64,000 bases of DNA from Lachnospiraceae bacterium (GCA_004556655.1 SFGF01000007.1:1-64000), one strand, 5' to 3'; shown: positions 31,396-41,079, numbered from the stretch's first letter. Numbers and translations: made by a program. The notes: generated by a model not told the origin, from the letters alone.

Positions 31396-32832
31396 ATGAA
31401 GCGTACAAAAATCATCTGTACTATGGGACCGAGAACTGATAACGAAGATCTGATGAGAAAATTAATGAAGACAGGCATGGATATTGCACGATTCAATTTT
31501 TCTCATGGGGATCAGGAAGAACAGAAAGCACGAATGGATCTTCTGAAGAAGGTTCGTAAAGAAATGAAATTACCGATTGCGATTCTGCTTGACACCAAGG
31601 GACCGGAGATTCGTACCGGGCTTTTGGAAAACGGGCAGAAGGTAATGCTTCAGGAGGGAGATACTTTTGCACTTACCACGGAAGAAATTGTGGGGAATAA
31701 CAAGAGATGTTATCAGACCTATCAGGATCTGAACAAAGATGTAAAACCGGGAGATACAATACTGATTGATGATGGTCTGATTCAGCTGACGGTGGAAGAA
31801 GTGACAGATACGGATGTGGTTTGTCGAATCGTGAACGGCGGAGAACTGGGTCAGAGAAAGGGTATCAATGTACCGAATGTAGATGTTAAACTTCCGGCCA
31901 TTACGGAACAGGATAAAAAAGATATTCTGTTCGGTATCAGTCAGGGAATTGATTTTATTGCGGCTTCTTTTGTGAGAAGCAGTGACGCAATCAAGCAGAT
32001 CAAAGAACTTCTGCATGAAAATGGCGGCGACGGAATTGATGTAATCGCCAAAATTGAAAATGCGGAAGGTGTAAAAAATATTGATAAAATTATCAAGGCA
32101 GCTGACGGTATTATGGTAGCCAGAGGTGATCTTGGAGTGGAGATTCCGGCACATGAGGTACCGCATATTCAGAAGATGATTATTCAGAAGTGTAATGAAA
32201 GCTATAAGCCGGTAATTACAGCTACACAGATGTTGGATTCCATGATCCGGAACCCAAGACCTACCAGGGCAGAGGTAACGGATGTGGCAAATGCCATCTA
32301 TGACGGAACAGATGCGATCATGCTTTCCGGTGAAACTGCCATGGGTAAATATCCGGTACAGGCAGTTCAAATGATGGTCAAGATTGCGGAGTCTACAGAG
32401 CCGCGTCTGGATTATAAGAAACATTTGGACTATCGAGCACTTCGCGGAAACCGTAATGTGTCCAGTTCTGTTGGGCTTGCGGCGGTTCAGACAACGGAAA
32501 ATCTTGGTGCGGACTGCATTATTACTCCTACGATTTCAGGACAGACAGCACGCCTGATTTCCAATTTCCGTCCGAAAGTACCGATTTATGCTGTTACACC
32601 GAATGAATGGGCAAGAAGAAAAATGCAGATATACTGGGGAGTTACTCCGCTGGCCGGTTATGAGGAGGATTCTACCGAAAATATCATTTCTCATGCCATG
32701 TATGTGGCAAGAAGAGAAAAATTGGTGAAAAAAGGAGATCTGGTAGTATTTACTGCAGGAGATCCGGCTACCAATCTGATCACAGGTGAAGGAGCAATGA
32801 CCAATATCATGCAGGTTATACAGGCCAAATAA
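31396..32832 (+). CDS. pyk: Pyruvate kinase
   Basis: A 478-residue glycolytic enzyme converting PEP and ADP to pyruvate and ATP. Motifs: RTKIICTMGPRTDNEDLMRK, ARFNFSHGDQEEQ, LDTKGPEIRTG, the active-site signature IDVIAKIENAEGVKNIDKII with MVARGDLGVEIP, ITATQMLDSMIRNPRPTRAE and MLSGETAMGKYPVQ. It ends at the standard C-terminal allosteric domain and lacks the extra PEP-utiliser-like domain found in Bacillus enzymes. The ATG at 31396 follows GGGGG; the frame extends to a TTG at 31390. It probably shares transcription with the upstream rhomboid-like gene (13 bases) and with lysA. Confidence 0.97.
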   Translation: MKRTKIICTMGPRTDNEDLMRKLMKTGMDIARFNFSHGDQEEQKARMDLLKKVRKEMKLPIAILLDTKGPEIRTGLLENGQKVMLQEGDTFALTTEEIVGNNKRCYQTYQDLNKDVKPGDTILIDDGLIQLTVEEVTDTDVVCRIVNGGELGQRKGINVPNVDVKLPAITEQDKKDILFGISQGIDFIAASFVRSSDAIKQIKELLHENGGDGIDVIAKIENAEGVKNIDKIIKAADGIMVARGDLGVEIPAHEVPHIQKMIIQKCNESYKPVITATQMLDSMIRNPRPTRAEVTDVANAIYDGTDAIMLSGETAMGKYPVQAVQMMVKIAESTEPRLDYKKHLDYRALRGNRNVSSSVGLAAVQTTENLGADCIITPTISGQTARLISNFRPKVPIYAVTPNEWARRKMQIYWGVTPLAGYEEDSTENIISHAMYVARREKLVKKGDLVVFTAGDPATNLITGEGAMTNIMQVIQAK

Positions 32833-32860
32833 TACAGACCAAAAGAGGAGATTATGAAAA

Positions 32861-34132
32861 ATGAACAAACAGCCATTTGTGACTAAGGAAATACTTGAGG
32901 AAATTACAGCATCTTTCCCTACCCCGTATCATCTTTACGATGAAAAAGGAATTCGTGAAAATGCAAAAGCAGTACAGGAGGCATTTGCATGGAATAAGGG
33001 ATTTAAAGAGTATTTTGCTGTAAAAGCATGCCCGAACCCGGCATTAATCCAGATTATGAGAGAATACGGCTGTGGATGTGACTGCTCATCCATGACTGAG
33101 CTGATGTTGTCTAAGGCCATCGGATGTGAAGGGGAGGATATTATGTTTTCCTCTAATGCAACACCGGCAGAAGAATATGCATATGCCAACAAAATCGGAG
33201 CAATCATCAATCTGGATGATATTACTCATATTGATTTTCTGGAACAGACGATTGGGCATATTCCGGAAACAATCAGCTGTCGTTATAACCCGGGCGGATT
33301 ATTCCGTCTTAGTAATGGTATCATGGATAATCCGGGGGATGCAAAATATGGAATGACTACAGAACAGCTTTTTGAAGCTTTTAAGATTCTGAAAGCAAAA
33401 GGAGCCAAAAGATTTGGAATCCACGCATTCCTCGCCAGCAATACGGTAACCAATGAGTATTATCCGATGCTTTCCAAAGTCCTGTTTGAACTGGCTGTAA
33501 AGCTGGAGAAAGAAACCGGAGCAGATATTCAGTTTATCAATCTTTCCGGTGGTGTAGGAATCCCATACAAACCGGATCAGGAACCGAATGATATCCGTGT
33601 AATCGGAGCCGGTGTTAAAAAAGTATATGATGAAGTTTTGGTTCCGGCAGGTATGGGTGATGTGGCGATTTATACGGAGATGGGACGTTTCATGACGGGA
33701 CCTTATGGCTGTCTTGTTACAAAAGCAATTCATGAAAAGCATACGTATAAAGAGTATATTGGCTGTGATGCCTGTGCAGTGAATCTGATGCGTCCTGCTA
33801 TGTACGGTGCTTATCATCATATTACGGTTATGGGGAAAGAAAATGAGCCCTGCGACCACAAATATGATATCACAGGTTCTCTCTGTGAGAATAATGATAA
33901 ATTTGCGATAGATCGGATGCTTCCGAAGATTGATAAAGGAGATTTTCTTGTGATCCATGATACTGGTGCTCATGGATATGCGATGGGATACAATTATAAC
34001 GGAAAACTGAAATCTGCGGAGATTCTTCTGAAAGAAGATGGAAGCTTTGAGCTGATCCGCCGTGCAGAAACTCCAGAAGATTATTTTGCCACATTGGATT
34101 GCTTCCCGATCTACGAAAAAATATTCGAGTAA
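32861..34132 (+). CDS. lysA: Diaminopimelate decarboxylase
   Basis: A 423-residue fold-type III PLP enzyme catalysing the last step of lysine synthesis, meso-DAP to lysine and CO2. Motifs: FPTPYHLYDEKGIRENAKAV, the PLP lysine in FAVKACPNPALI, GCGCDCSSMTEL, INLDDITHIDFL, FGIHAFLAS, the glycine loop NLSGGVGIPY, GRFMTGPYG and the substrate-side CENNDKFA with HDTGAHGYAMGYNYNG. The sequence belongs to the clostridial branch, slightly different from Bacillus LysA. GAGGAG lies ten bases upstream; a closer ATG at 32854 is out of frame and soon meets a stop. A terminator follows. Confidence 0.93.
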   Translation: MNKQPFVTKEILEEITASFPTPYHLYDEKGIRENAKAVQEAFAWNKGFKEYFAVKACPNPALIQIMREYGCGCDCSSMTELMLSKAIGCEGEDIMFSSNATPAEEYAYANKIGAIINLDDITHIDFLEQTIGHIPETISCRYNPGGLFRLSNGIMDNPGDAKYGMTTEQLFEAFKILKAKGAKRFGIHAFLASNTVTNEYYPMLSKVLFELAVKLEKETGADIQFINLSGGVGIPYKPDQEPNDIRVIGAGVKKVYDEVLVPAGMGDVAIYTEMGRFMTGPYGCLVTKAIHEKHTYKEYIGCDACAVNLMRPAMYGAYHHITVMGKENEPCDHKYDITGSLCENNDKFAIDRMLPKIDKGDFLVIHDTGAHGYAMGYNYNGKLKSAEILLKEDGSFELIRRAETPEDYFATLDCFPIYEKIFE

Positions 34133-34177
34133 TACTCAGGTCTGCAATCCTGGATAATTACACATTAAAAATGAACC

Positions 34178-34207
34178 GAGGGCTGTCTTACCTGGCAGCT
34201 CTCTTTT
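34178..34207 (+). terminator. Terminator after lysA
   Basis: GAGGGCTGTC pairs with GGCAGCTCTC (two G-U pairs) and is followed by TTTT. Confidence 0.8.
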
Positions 34208-34266
34208 AAATCTCTTTCCTCAAACCATTAATCCCTATACCAAAAAAGAAAGGATAAAATACACCC

Positions 34267-35211
34267 ATGGAAAATCTAGTCTTTTGTTTAAATGCCACGC
34301 TTCCCATATTTTTTACGATGCTGCTGGGATATTTTTTTCGTAGAATCGGTCTGATGGATGAAGAGTTTGTAAAAAAAATGAATCGCTTTGTATTCCGGGC
34401 GGCGCTGCCGGCATTGCTTATAGAAGATATGTGGGAAGCGGACTTTGCAACGTTATGGGACGGAAAATTTGTGGGCTTTTGTATCGGTGTTACTATTGTC
34501 AGTGTATTAGTCAGCATTTTACTGTCAAAACTGGTAAAAGACAGGAAGATCCGCGGAGAGTTTGCTCAGGCAGCTTTCAGAAGTAATACAGCAATTTTGG
34601 GAATTGCGTTTATCCAAAATATATATGGAGAAGCCGGAGTTGCATCTATGATGCTGATCGGAACCGTACCGTTTTATAATGTGTTTGCGGTGATTATCCT
34701 TTCGTTTATGAAGCCTGACAGAGGAAAACTGGATGGAAAACTGATTAAAAATACCCTGAAAGGGATTATTACGAACCCGATCATTCTGGGAATTGTGTTC
34801 GGAGTTTTGTGCTCTATCTGCAAGGTACCGAAGTATCCTGTTGTGGTCAAGACACTGCACAACCTGGGAGTAATTGCGACACCGTTGGGGTTGATGGCTC
34901 TTGGAGCTTCTTTTGAGGGAAAAAAGGCGCTTGCTCTTCTGCGACCGACATTGGGATGCAGTTTTTTACGTTTGATCGGTATAGCAGCTCTGGCACTTCC
35001 ATTGGCTGCTTTACTGGGATTTCGCAATGAAGAAATGGTGTCAATTCTGGTTATGGCAGGGTCATCAACTGCTGTGAGCAGTTTTATTATGTCGAAAAAC
35101 ATGGGACATGAAGGAGTGCTGACTTCCAGTGTACTGATGGTAACAACTCTGGGAAGTGCATTTACTTTGACCGGCTGGCTGTATATTTTACGTCTTGTTG
35201 GTCTTGTGTAG
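34267..35211 (+). CDS. AEC-family transporter, copy 1
   Basis: A 314-residue membrane carrier of the auxin efflux carrier superfamily, with ten hydrophobic segments in two inverted halves. Family marks: LPIFFTMLLGYFFRRIGLMD, FVFRAALPALLIEDM, the helix FRSNTAILGIAFIQNIYGEA, GIITNPIILGIVFG, LGVIATPLGLMALGASFEGK and AGSSTAVSSFIMSKNMGHEG. AEC proteins export or import small organic acids or amino acids; the substrate is unknown. It sits nine bases before a second, closely similar copy, an obvious tandem duplication. The ribosome site is weak. Confidence 0.9.
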   Translation: MENLVFCLNATLPIFFTMLLGYFFRRIGLMDEEFVKKMNRFVFRAALPALLIEDMWEADFATLWDGKFVGFCIGVTIVSVLVSILLSKLVKDRKIRGEFAQAAFRSNTAILGIAFIQNIYGEAGVASMMLIGTVPFYNVFAVIILSFMKPDRGKLDGKLIKNTLKGIITNPIILGIVFGVLCSICKVPKYPVVVKTLHNLGVIATPLGLMALGASFEGKKALALLRPTLGCSFLRLIGIAALALPLAALLGFRNEEMVSILVMAGSSTAVSSFIMSKNMGHEGVLTSSVLMVTTLGSAFTLTGWLYILRLVGLV

Positions 35212-35220
35212 GAGGAAACG

Positions 35221-36165
35221 ATGGATAATCTGATATTTAGTCTTGAGGCTACCATGCCGATTTTTCTTACTATGGTGTTGGGTTATGTGTTTCGAAAGAT
35301 CGGACTTATGGATGAACCGTTTGTGAATCGATTGAATAAATTCGTTTTTAAAGTAGCTTTGCCGGCACTCTTATTTCAGGATCTTGCCACAGCAGATTTT
35401 CGTGAAGTATGGGATGGAAAATTTGTCTTGTTCTGTGTAGTGACAACATGTGCAGGTATCCTGATTTCCATGGCGGTTTCCTGCATCTGGAAAGACAAAA
35501 GAATTCAGGGAGAATTTATTCAGGGAGCATACAGAAGCAGCGCAGCGATTCTGGGAATTGCATTTATCCAGAATATCTATGGCAATTCCGGGATGGGACC
35601 GCTGATGATCATTGCTTCTGTTCCTATTTACAATATAATGGCTGTGGTGGTGTTATCTTTTTTTAAGCCGGATCGAGGAAAGATGGATGGGGCTTTAATA
35701 AAAAAGACATTAACAGGAATTGTAACAAATCCTATCATTCTTGGTATTCTTGTTGGTGTTGTATGGTCTTATTTTAGATTGCCCAAACCGCAGATTTTTA
35801 TGAAAACGATAAGTAATCTTGGCGTACTTGCAACACCATTGGGACTGATGGCTATGGGTGCTGCATTTGATGAGAAAAAGGCTTTTGCGAAGCTCGGTCC
35901 GGCTTTGACTGCAGCTTTTATGAAGCTTCTGGGATGGGGCTGCATCTTTCTCCCCATTGCCGTTGTGCTTGGCTTTCGGAATCAGGAATTGGTGGCAATT
36001 CTTGTAATGCTCGGATCAGCAACTACAGTGACTTGCTACGTGATGGCGAGAAATATGGAACATGATGGAGTACTTTCATCAAGTATAGTTATGATTACCA
36101 CATTTTGCAGTGCTTTTACCCTGACGGGATGGCTGTGGATGATGAAAAGCCTTGGGCTGATATAA
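35221..36165 (+). CDS. AEC-family transporter, copy 2
   Basis: A 314-residue carrier with the same length and order of motifs as the preceding gene (LPIFFTM versus MPIFLTM, ILGIAFIQNIYG in both, NLGVLATPLGLMAMGAAFDE, GSATTVTCYVMARNMEHDG). The copies have clearly diverged at the amino acid level, so the duplication is not recent. AGGAGG overlaps the end of copy 1. The DUF362 gene begins 32 bases downstream. Two carriers plus a ferredoxin-containing protein form a small operon; cooperation or heterodimer formation is possible but not shown. Confidence 0.9.
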   Translation: MDNLIFSLEATMPIFLTMVLGYVFRKIGLMDEPFVNRLNKFVFKVALPALLFQDLATADFREVWDGKFVLFCVVTTCAGILISMAVSCIWKDKRIQGEFIQGAYRSSAAILGIAFIQNIYGNSGMGPLMIIASVPIYNIMAVVVLSFFKPDRGKMDGALIKKTLTGIVTNPIILGILVGVVWSYFRLPKPQIFMKTISNLGVLATPLGLMAMGAAFDEKKAFAKLGPALTAAFMKLLGWGCIFLPIAVVLGFRNQELVAILVMLGSATTVTCYVMARNMEHDGVLSSSIVMITTFCSAFTLTGWLWMMKSLGLI

Positions 36166-36197
36166 TAAAGGCGAAAGCCATTGAAACAGGAGGTATC

Positions 36198-37331
36198 ATG
36201 GAAAGTGTTGTTGTTTTACTGCCCTGCGATTCTTATGTTGAGGAGACAGTATATCGAAAAATAAAGACGGGAATTGAGCTTCTTGGGGGATGGGAGCATC
36301 TGATTCGAAAGGATGAAAAAATCCTTCTGAAGCCGAATCTGGTACGGAAAGCGGAAGTGGAGAGGGCGGTGATTACGCATCCGGCAGTAGTGGGAGCGGT
36401 TGCGCGGCTTTTGCGGGAAGAAGGCTATGAGAAGATCGGCTGCGGAGATTCCTGCGGTGTAGGTTCTGCTTTGAAAGTAATGGAAGGAACAGGGATGGAT
36501 ACTGTGCTGGAAAAATATAAGATTCAGGTGGAAGATTTCAGTCAGGGAAGTATTATTGAGTATCCTGAAGGAAAGATAGGAAAAGAATTTTTTATGGCCA
36601 GACCGGTACAGGAGGCGGATGCGCTGATTAATATGTGTAAAATGAAAACTCATGCACTTGAACGGATTACCGGTGGAGTAAAGAATCTTTACGGCTGTAT
36701 CAGCGGTCTTCATAAAGCCCAGGGACATACAAAGTATTCAAATGCAGACAGTTTTGCCAGAATGCTTGTGGATCTGAATCAGAAAATCCGTCCCAGATTA
36801 TGTATCATGGATGGAATCGTGGCAATGGAAGGAAACGGTCCGACATCCGGTGATCCTGTACCGATGAATCTTATATTGATGAGTAGGGATCCGGTAGCGT
36901 TAGACAGTGTATTTTGTCGGCTGGTGCATCTGAATCCGGAAATGGTGCCTACCAATATATATGGAGAAAAAATGGGGCTTGGAACATGGAAAGAGGAAAA
37001 TATTCGTATTTTCACATCGGATGGAGAAATAACCATGGAACAGATGGTGAAAACCTACGGTAATCCGGACTATCGCGTAGATAGAAGAAAACAAAGAAAA
37101 AACATATGGAACAAGTTGGATTTTGTAATGAAGCATTTTCAGAAAAAACCGTATGTAGATACGCAGCTGTGTAAAAAATGTGGAATCTGTGTGGAGGCAT
37201 GTCCGGTGGAGGGAAAAGCCATTTCGTTTCAAAACGGAAGAAAACAGCCGCCTGTTTACGATTATAAAAAATGCATCCGCTGTTTCTGTTGTCAGGAGAT
37301 GTGTCCTCATAAGGCAATCAAAGTGAAATAG
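36198..37331 (+). CDS. DUF362 protein with two [4Fe-4S] ferredoxin motifs
   Basis: A 377-residue iron-sulfur protein. Residues 1-290 are DUF362: ILLKPNLVRKAEVERAVITH, GDSCGVGSA, NMCKMKTHALERITGGVKNL, LCIMDGIVAMEGNGPTSGDP and MSRDPVALDSVFCRL. The C terminus holds two dicluster motifs, CKKCGICVEACPVEGKA and CIRCFCCQEMCPHKAI. It is a cytoplasmic electron-transfer protein of unknown reaction, common in anaerobes. The ATG at 36198 follows AGGAGG. The frame is open further up inside the AEC gene, but an upstream start is unlikely. Confidence 0.9.
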   Translation: MESVVVLLPCDSYVEETVYRKIKTGIELLGGWEHLIRKDEKILLKPNLVRKAEVERAVITHPAVVGAVARLLREEGYEKIGCGDSCGVGSALKVMEGTGMDTVLEKYKIQVEDFSQGSIIEYPEGKIGKEFFMARPVQEADALINMCKMKTHALERITGGVKNLYGCISGLHKAQGHTKYSNADSFARMLVDLNQKIRPRLCIMDGIVAMEGNGPTSGDPVPMNLILMSRDPVALDSVFCRLVHLNPEMVPTNIYGEKMGLGTWKEENIRIFTSDGEITMEQMVKTYGNPDYRVDRRKQRKNIWNKLDFVMKHFQKKPYVDTQLCKKCGICVEACPVEGKAISFQNGRKQPPVYDYKKCIRCFCCQEMCPHKAIKVK

Positions 37332-37385
37332 ATTGTAAAAATAGGAATCTGAAGATAAGGAATCCTGGCGGAAAATAAAAAAAAA

Positions 37386-37414
37386 TTGCGGTGTCAGTAG
37401 AATAATGCTATAAT
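37386..37414 (+). promoter_or_regulatory. Promoter of apt
   Basis: TTGCGG (37386-37391), 17 bases, TATAAT (37409-37414), 49 bases before the ATG. Confidence 0.6.
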
Positions 37415-37462
37415 AGTTTCATTAATTGTCGATATGCAGGTTAGAGTGGAAGGGAGATTATC

Positions 37463-37987
37463 ATGAAAAAAATTGAAGAGTATGTAAGAAGTATTCCGGA
37501 TTTTCCGGAGCCAGGTATTATATTTCGGGATGTAACCAGTATTTTACAGGATGCGGACGGACTGCAGCTTGCAATTGATTCCATTCAGGATCTGGTAAAA
37601 GATGTAGATGCAGATGTGATCGTCGGTACGGAGTCCAGAGGATTTATTTTTGGCGTTCCGGTGGCATATAATTTACATAAGCCATTTGTACCGGTGCGGA
37701 AAAAAGGAAAACTTCCATGTGAGACGATCTCCCAGGAATATGATCTTGAATATGGCAGTGCTGTAGTTGAGATGCATAAGGATTCCATTAAGCCGGGACA
37801 GAGAGTTGTCCTGATTGATGATTTGATTGCTACCGGCGGGACGATAGAAGCGGCCATTAAGATGATAGAAGCACTGGGTGGAGAGGTTGTTAAAATTGTA
37901 TTTTTGATGGAACTTGCCGGATTGAAGGGAAGAGAACGTCTGAAAAACTATGATGTAGCTTCTGTTATCTGTTATGAAGGAAAATAA
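37463..37987 (+). CDS. apt: Adenine phosphoribosyltransferase
   Basis: A 174-residue purine salvage enzyme converting adenine and PRPP to AMP. Motifs: IRDFPEPGIIFRDV-type opening (here IPDFPEPGIIFRDVTSILQD), GTESRGFIFGVPVAYNLHKP, FVPVRKKGKLPCETISQEYD, and the PRPP loop VVLIDDLIATGGT. In many Firmicutes apt lies directly before relA, as here. The two are separated by an interspersed repeat. Since SAM hydrolases release adenosine, and Apt could recycle adenine derived from it, there may be a distant metabolic link, but the genes are not adjacent. Confidence 0.96.
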   Translation: MKKIEEYVRSIPDFPEPGIIFRDVTSILQDADGLQLAIDSIQDLVKDVDADVIVGTESRGFIFGVPVAYNLHKPFVPVRKKGKLPCETISQEYDLEYGSAVVEMHKDSIKPGQRVVLIDDLIATGGTIEAAIKMIEALGGEVVKIVFLMELAGLKGRERLKNYDVASVICYEGK

Positions 37988-38080
37988 TATGAGACAAGGG
38001 ACAAAAGTCAGTCACGGCATGCTTGCATGCCTGTGACTGACCTTTGGGGGCTGCCCTTTTTGTCGGGCAACTCATAATAT
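37988..38080 (-). repeat. Interspersed palindromic repeat, short copy
   Basis: Reverse-oriented relative of the element at 22389-22596. Shared parts are the GTCTCAT/ATGAGAC end, ACAAAA-GTCAGTCACGGCATGC and its palindromic partner GCATGCCTGTGACTGAC, the CTTTGGGG block, and the ATGAGTTG end. The central hairpin has a nine-base outer stem and the GCATGC inner stem. A second small stem TGCCC...GGGCA follows (38052-38069). It occupies almost the whole apt-rel gap. Confidence 0.75.
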
Positions 38081-38113
38081 TGCGTTACAAGTAGATTAGA
38101 CAGGTGGGATTTT

Positions 38114-40417
38114 ATGGAAGAAGGAAAAAAGACGAAGGACATGGATGAAAGACAGCATGAGATAGAGGCTGTGGAAGCCAGTGTCAAAAAAATGGAAGAT
38201 TTTACCAGTCCTGAACAGCTTTATGATGAATTGATCCGCAGCGTCAGTAAATATCATCCGTCAGCAGATCTTTCCATGATTGAAAAGGCATATCATATAG
38301 CTGCAAAAGCCCATGAGGGACAGACGAGAAAATCCGGTGAGCCATACATTATCCATCCGCTCTGCGTTGCTATCATACTGGCAGATCTGGAACTGGATAA
38401 GGAGACGATCGTAGCAGGTCTTCTTCATGATGTGGTGGAAGATACTGTCATGACTCCGGAGGAGCTGGAGAGAGAATTCGGTTCCGAAGTGGCTCTTCTT
38501 GTGGATGGTGTCACAAAGCTGGGACAGTTGAATTATTCTGCTGATAAAGTGGAGATTCAGGCAGAAAATCTGCGGAAAATGTTTCTGGCCATGGCGAAAG
38601 ATATCCGTGTGATTCTTGTCAAGCTGGCAGACCGTCTGCATAATATGAGAACTGCCAAGTACTGGTCACCGGCAAAGCAAAAAGAGAAAGCACGTGAGAC
38701 AATGGATATTTATGCACCCATTGCTCAGAGACTTGGTATTTCCAAGATTAAGATAGAGTTGGATGACCTGTCATTAAAATATCTGAAACCGGATGTATAT
38801 TATGATCTGGTGGAGAAAATTAATCTCCGCAAGAGTGAAAGAGAGGCTTTTGTTCAGGTCATCGTAAAAGAAGTAAAACAGCATATGGAAGAAGCAGATA
38901 TCAATGCCGAGGTAAACGGCAGAGTAAAGCATTTTTTCAGCATTTACAAGAAGATGGTGAACCAGGATAAAACGCTGGATCAGATTTATGATCTGTTTGC
39001 AGTGCGTATTATTGTGGATACTGTAAAAGACTGCTATGCGGCTCTCGGTGTGATCCATGAGATGTACACGCCGATTCCGGGGCGGTTCAAGGATTATATT
39101 GCGATGCCAAAGCCGAATATGTATCAATCTCTTCATACAACACTGATTGGTCCGAACGGTCAGCCTTTTGAGATTCAGATACGTACCTTTGAGATGCATC
39201 GGACGGCTGAATATGGTATTGCGGCTCACTGGAAATATAAAGAGGCATCTGACGGTAAGAAACCGGTGGCTCAGCAGGAAGAAGAAAAACTGAGCTGGCT
39301 GCGTCAGATTCTGGAGTGGCAGCGGGATATGTCGGACAATAAAGAGTTCCTTAGCCTTTTAAAGAGCGATCTGGATCTCTTTAATGAAAACGTATATTGT
39401 TTCAGTCCGGCTGGTGATGTCAAAACATTGCCGAGAGGTTCAACAACCGTTGATTTCGCTTACAGTGTTCATAGTGCTGTGGGTAATAAAATGGTGGGTG
39501 CAAAGGTTAACGGAAAGCTTGTCCCCATTGAGTATGAGATCAGAAATGGTGACCGGGTAGAGATTATTACCTCTCAGAATTCCAAAGGACCCAGCCGTGA
39601 TTGGCTCAAGATTGTCAGAAGCACCCAGGCAAAGAATAAGATCAATCAGTGGTTTAAGCAGGAACTGAAGGAAGACAATATCCTGAAGGGGAAAGAGATG
39701 CTCAATAATTATGCCAAGCTGAAAGGTAAAGTTCTTGGCGAACTGACGAAGCCTCGTTATATGGAAGCCGTTATGAGAAAATATGGTTTCCGTGACTGGG
39801 ACAGCGTATTGGCAGCTTTGGGGCATGGAGGACTGAAAGAAGGACAGATTCTGAATAAGCTGGTTGAAGCTTATGAGAAAGAACATAAAAAAGAGATCAC
39901 CGATGAAAAGGTGATGGAGGCTGTGGCAGAAGCGAAAGAAAAACTGCCGATAGTAAAGGAAAAAAGTGGCATTGTGGTGAAAGGGCTGGATGATATCGCC
40001 GTTCGTTTTGCAAAATGCTGCAGCCCGATTCCCGGTGATGAGATTGTCGGATTTGTCACCAGAGGAAGAGGTGTTACCATACACCGGACAGATTGTATCA
40101 ATGTAATCAATCTTAGCGAAGCAGACCGCGTCCGTATGATTGATGCGGAGTGGCAGGGCACTGATTTTTCCAATGGACTGTATACGGCGGAAATCAATGT
40201 ATTTGCCAATAATCGAACCGGTCTTTTGGTGGATATTTCCCGTATTTTTACGGAAAGAAAGATCGATCTGACAGCGATCAACAGCCGTACCAGTAAGCAG
40301 GGAAGAGCCACGATTTCCATGACGTTTGATGTGCACAGTACTGAAGAGCTGAATACTCTGATCGAAAAGATCCGTCAGGTGGAGAGCGTGATCGACATTG
40401 AACGTACTACAGGCTGA
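38114..40417 (+). CDS. rel: Bifunctional (p)ppGpp synthetase/hydrolase, Rel type
   Basis: A 767-residue stringent-response enzyme. Domain order: HD hydrolase (HEGQTRKSGEPYIIHPL, HDVVEDT near 105-111, RLHNMRT), synthetase (LFAVRIIV, then GRFKDYIAMPKPNMYQSLHT near 321-340), TGS (VYCFSPAGDVKTLPRGSTTV), helical and zinc-finger region (CCSPIPGDEIVGFVTRGRGV), and ACT (EINVFANNRTGLLVDISRIF). The RFKD motif, rather than the ExDD of monofunctional RelA, together with the intact HD residues, indicates it both makes and degrades (p)ppGpp. It follows apt and is closely followed by an MBL hydrolase gene. Confidence 0.96.
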   Translation: MEEGKKTKDMDERQHEIEAVEASVKKMEDFTSPEQLYDELIRSVSKYHPSADLSMIEKAYHIAAKAHEGQTRKSGEPYIIHPLCVAIILADLELDKETIVAGLLHDVVEDTVMTPEELEREFGSEVALLVDGVTKLGQLNYSADKVEIQAENLRKMFLAMAKDIRVILVKLADRLHNMRTAKYWSPAKQKEKARETMDIYAPIAQRLGISKIKIELDDLSLKYLKPDVYYDLVEKINLRKSEREAFVQVIVKEVKQHMEEADINAEVNGRVKHFFSIYKKMVNQDKTLDQIYDLFAVRIIVDTVKDCYAALGVIHEMYTPIPGRFKDYIAMPKPNMYQSLHTTLIGPNGQPFEIQIRTFEMHRTAEYGIAAHWKYKEASDGKKPVAQQEEEKLSWLRQILEWQRDMSDNKEFLSLLKSDLDLFNENVYCFSPAGDVKTLPRGSTTVDFAYSVHSAVGNKMVGAKVNGKLVPIEYEIRNGDRVEIITSQNSKGPSRDWLKIVRSTQAKNKINQWFKQELKEDNILKGKEMLNNYAKLKGKVLGELTKPRYMEAVMRKYGFRDWDSVLAALGHGGLKEGQILNKLVEAYEKEHKKEITDEKVMEAVAEAKEKLPIVKEKSGIVVKGLDDIAVRFAKCCSPIPGDEIVGFVTRGRGVTIHRTDCINVINLSEADRVRMIDAEWQGTDFSNGLYTAEINVFANNRTGLLVDISRIFTERKIDLTAINSRTSKQGRATISMTFDVHSTEELNTLIEKIRQVESVIDIERTTG

Positions 40418-40446
40418 TGGGAACAAAATTGGTGAGGAGTGCAAAT

Positions 40447-41079
40447 ATGAAAAAAGCTGTAATAGAACAACAGATATTGGGCATGGTATCCACCAATGTC
40501 TGGTTTTTAAAAAATAAAGAGACAGGTGAGATTCTGATCATCGATCCGGCGGATCAGGCAGATAGAATAGAGCGAAAGATTCAGATGATGGAGGGGAAAC
40601 CAGTGGCTGTTCTTCTCACACATGGACATTTTGATCATATCATGGCAGTGGGAGAACTTCAAAAAAAATGGAATCTTCCTGTCTATGCCATGGAAAAAGA
40701 ACGGGCAGTTCTGGAAAGTCCGCAGAAGAATCTGTCCGGATCCTGGATCAATCGCCCCTGTACACTGAAAGCAGACTGCTGGCTGAAGGATGGAGAAGAA
40801 ATAAATCTTGCAGGATTTCGAATCCGGGTACTGTATACTCCGGGGCACACGGAAGGAAGCTGCTGTTATTATCTTGAAGAAGAGGGGGTACTTTTTTCCG
40901 GTGATACACTGTTTTGTGGCAGTGTGGGAAGAACAGATATGCCCACATCCAGCGGAAGAGATATGCAGCAAAGTATTGCGAGAATCATGAAAGAGATTCC
41001 GGAGGAGACAAGAGTATGTCCGGGACATAATGAAGAGACAACCATAGCTTATGAAAAGAGGTATAATCCCTTTGCTTAA
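40447..41079 (+). CDS. MBL-fold metallohydrolase, glyoxalase II-like
   Basis: A 210-residue metallo-beta-lactamase-fold enzyme with THGHFDHIMAVGEL (the HxHxDH metal motif), LYTPGHTEGSCCYY, FSGDTLFCGSVGRTDMP and CPGHNEETTIAYEKRYNPF. It matches the short hydroxyacylglutathione-hydrolase-like group (YqgX-type) that often follows rel in Firmicutes. It lacks the long C-terminal glutathione-binding region of true glyoxalase II, so the substrate is open. ATG at 40447 with GTGAGGAG upstream. Its end overlaps the next gene. Confidence 0.88.
   Translation: MKKAVIEQQILGMVSTNVWFLKNKETGEILIIDPADQADRIERKIQMMEGKPVAVLLTHGHFDHIMAVGELQKKWNLPVYAMEKERAVLESPQKNLSGSWINRPCTLKADCWLKDGEEINLAGFRIRVLYTPGHTEGSCCYYLEEEGVLFSGDTLFCGSVGRTDMPTSSGRDMQQSIARIMKEIPEETRVCPGHNEETTIAYEKRYNPFA

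Noticed and set aside
36105..36197. N-terminal extension of the DUF362 protein into the upstream carrier gene
   Set aside because: It would overlap the carrier's conserved C terminus, has no ribosome site, and the ATG at 36198 has a perfect AGGAGG.
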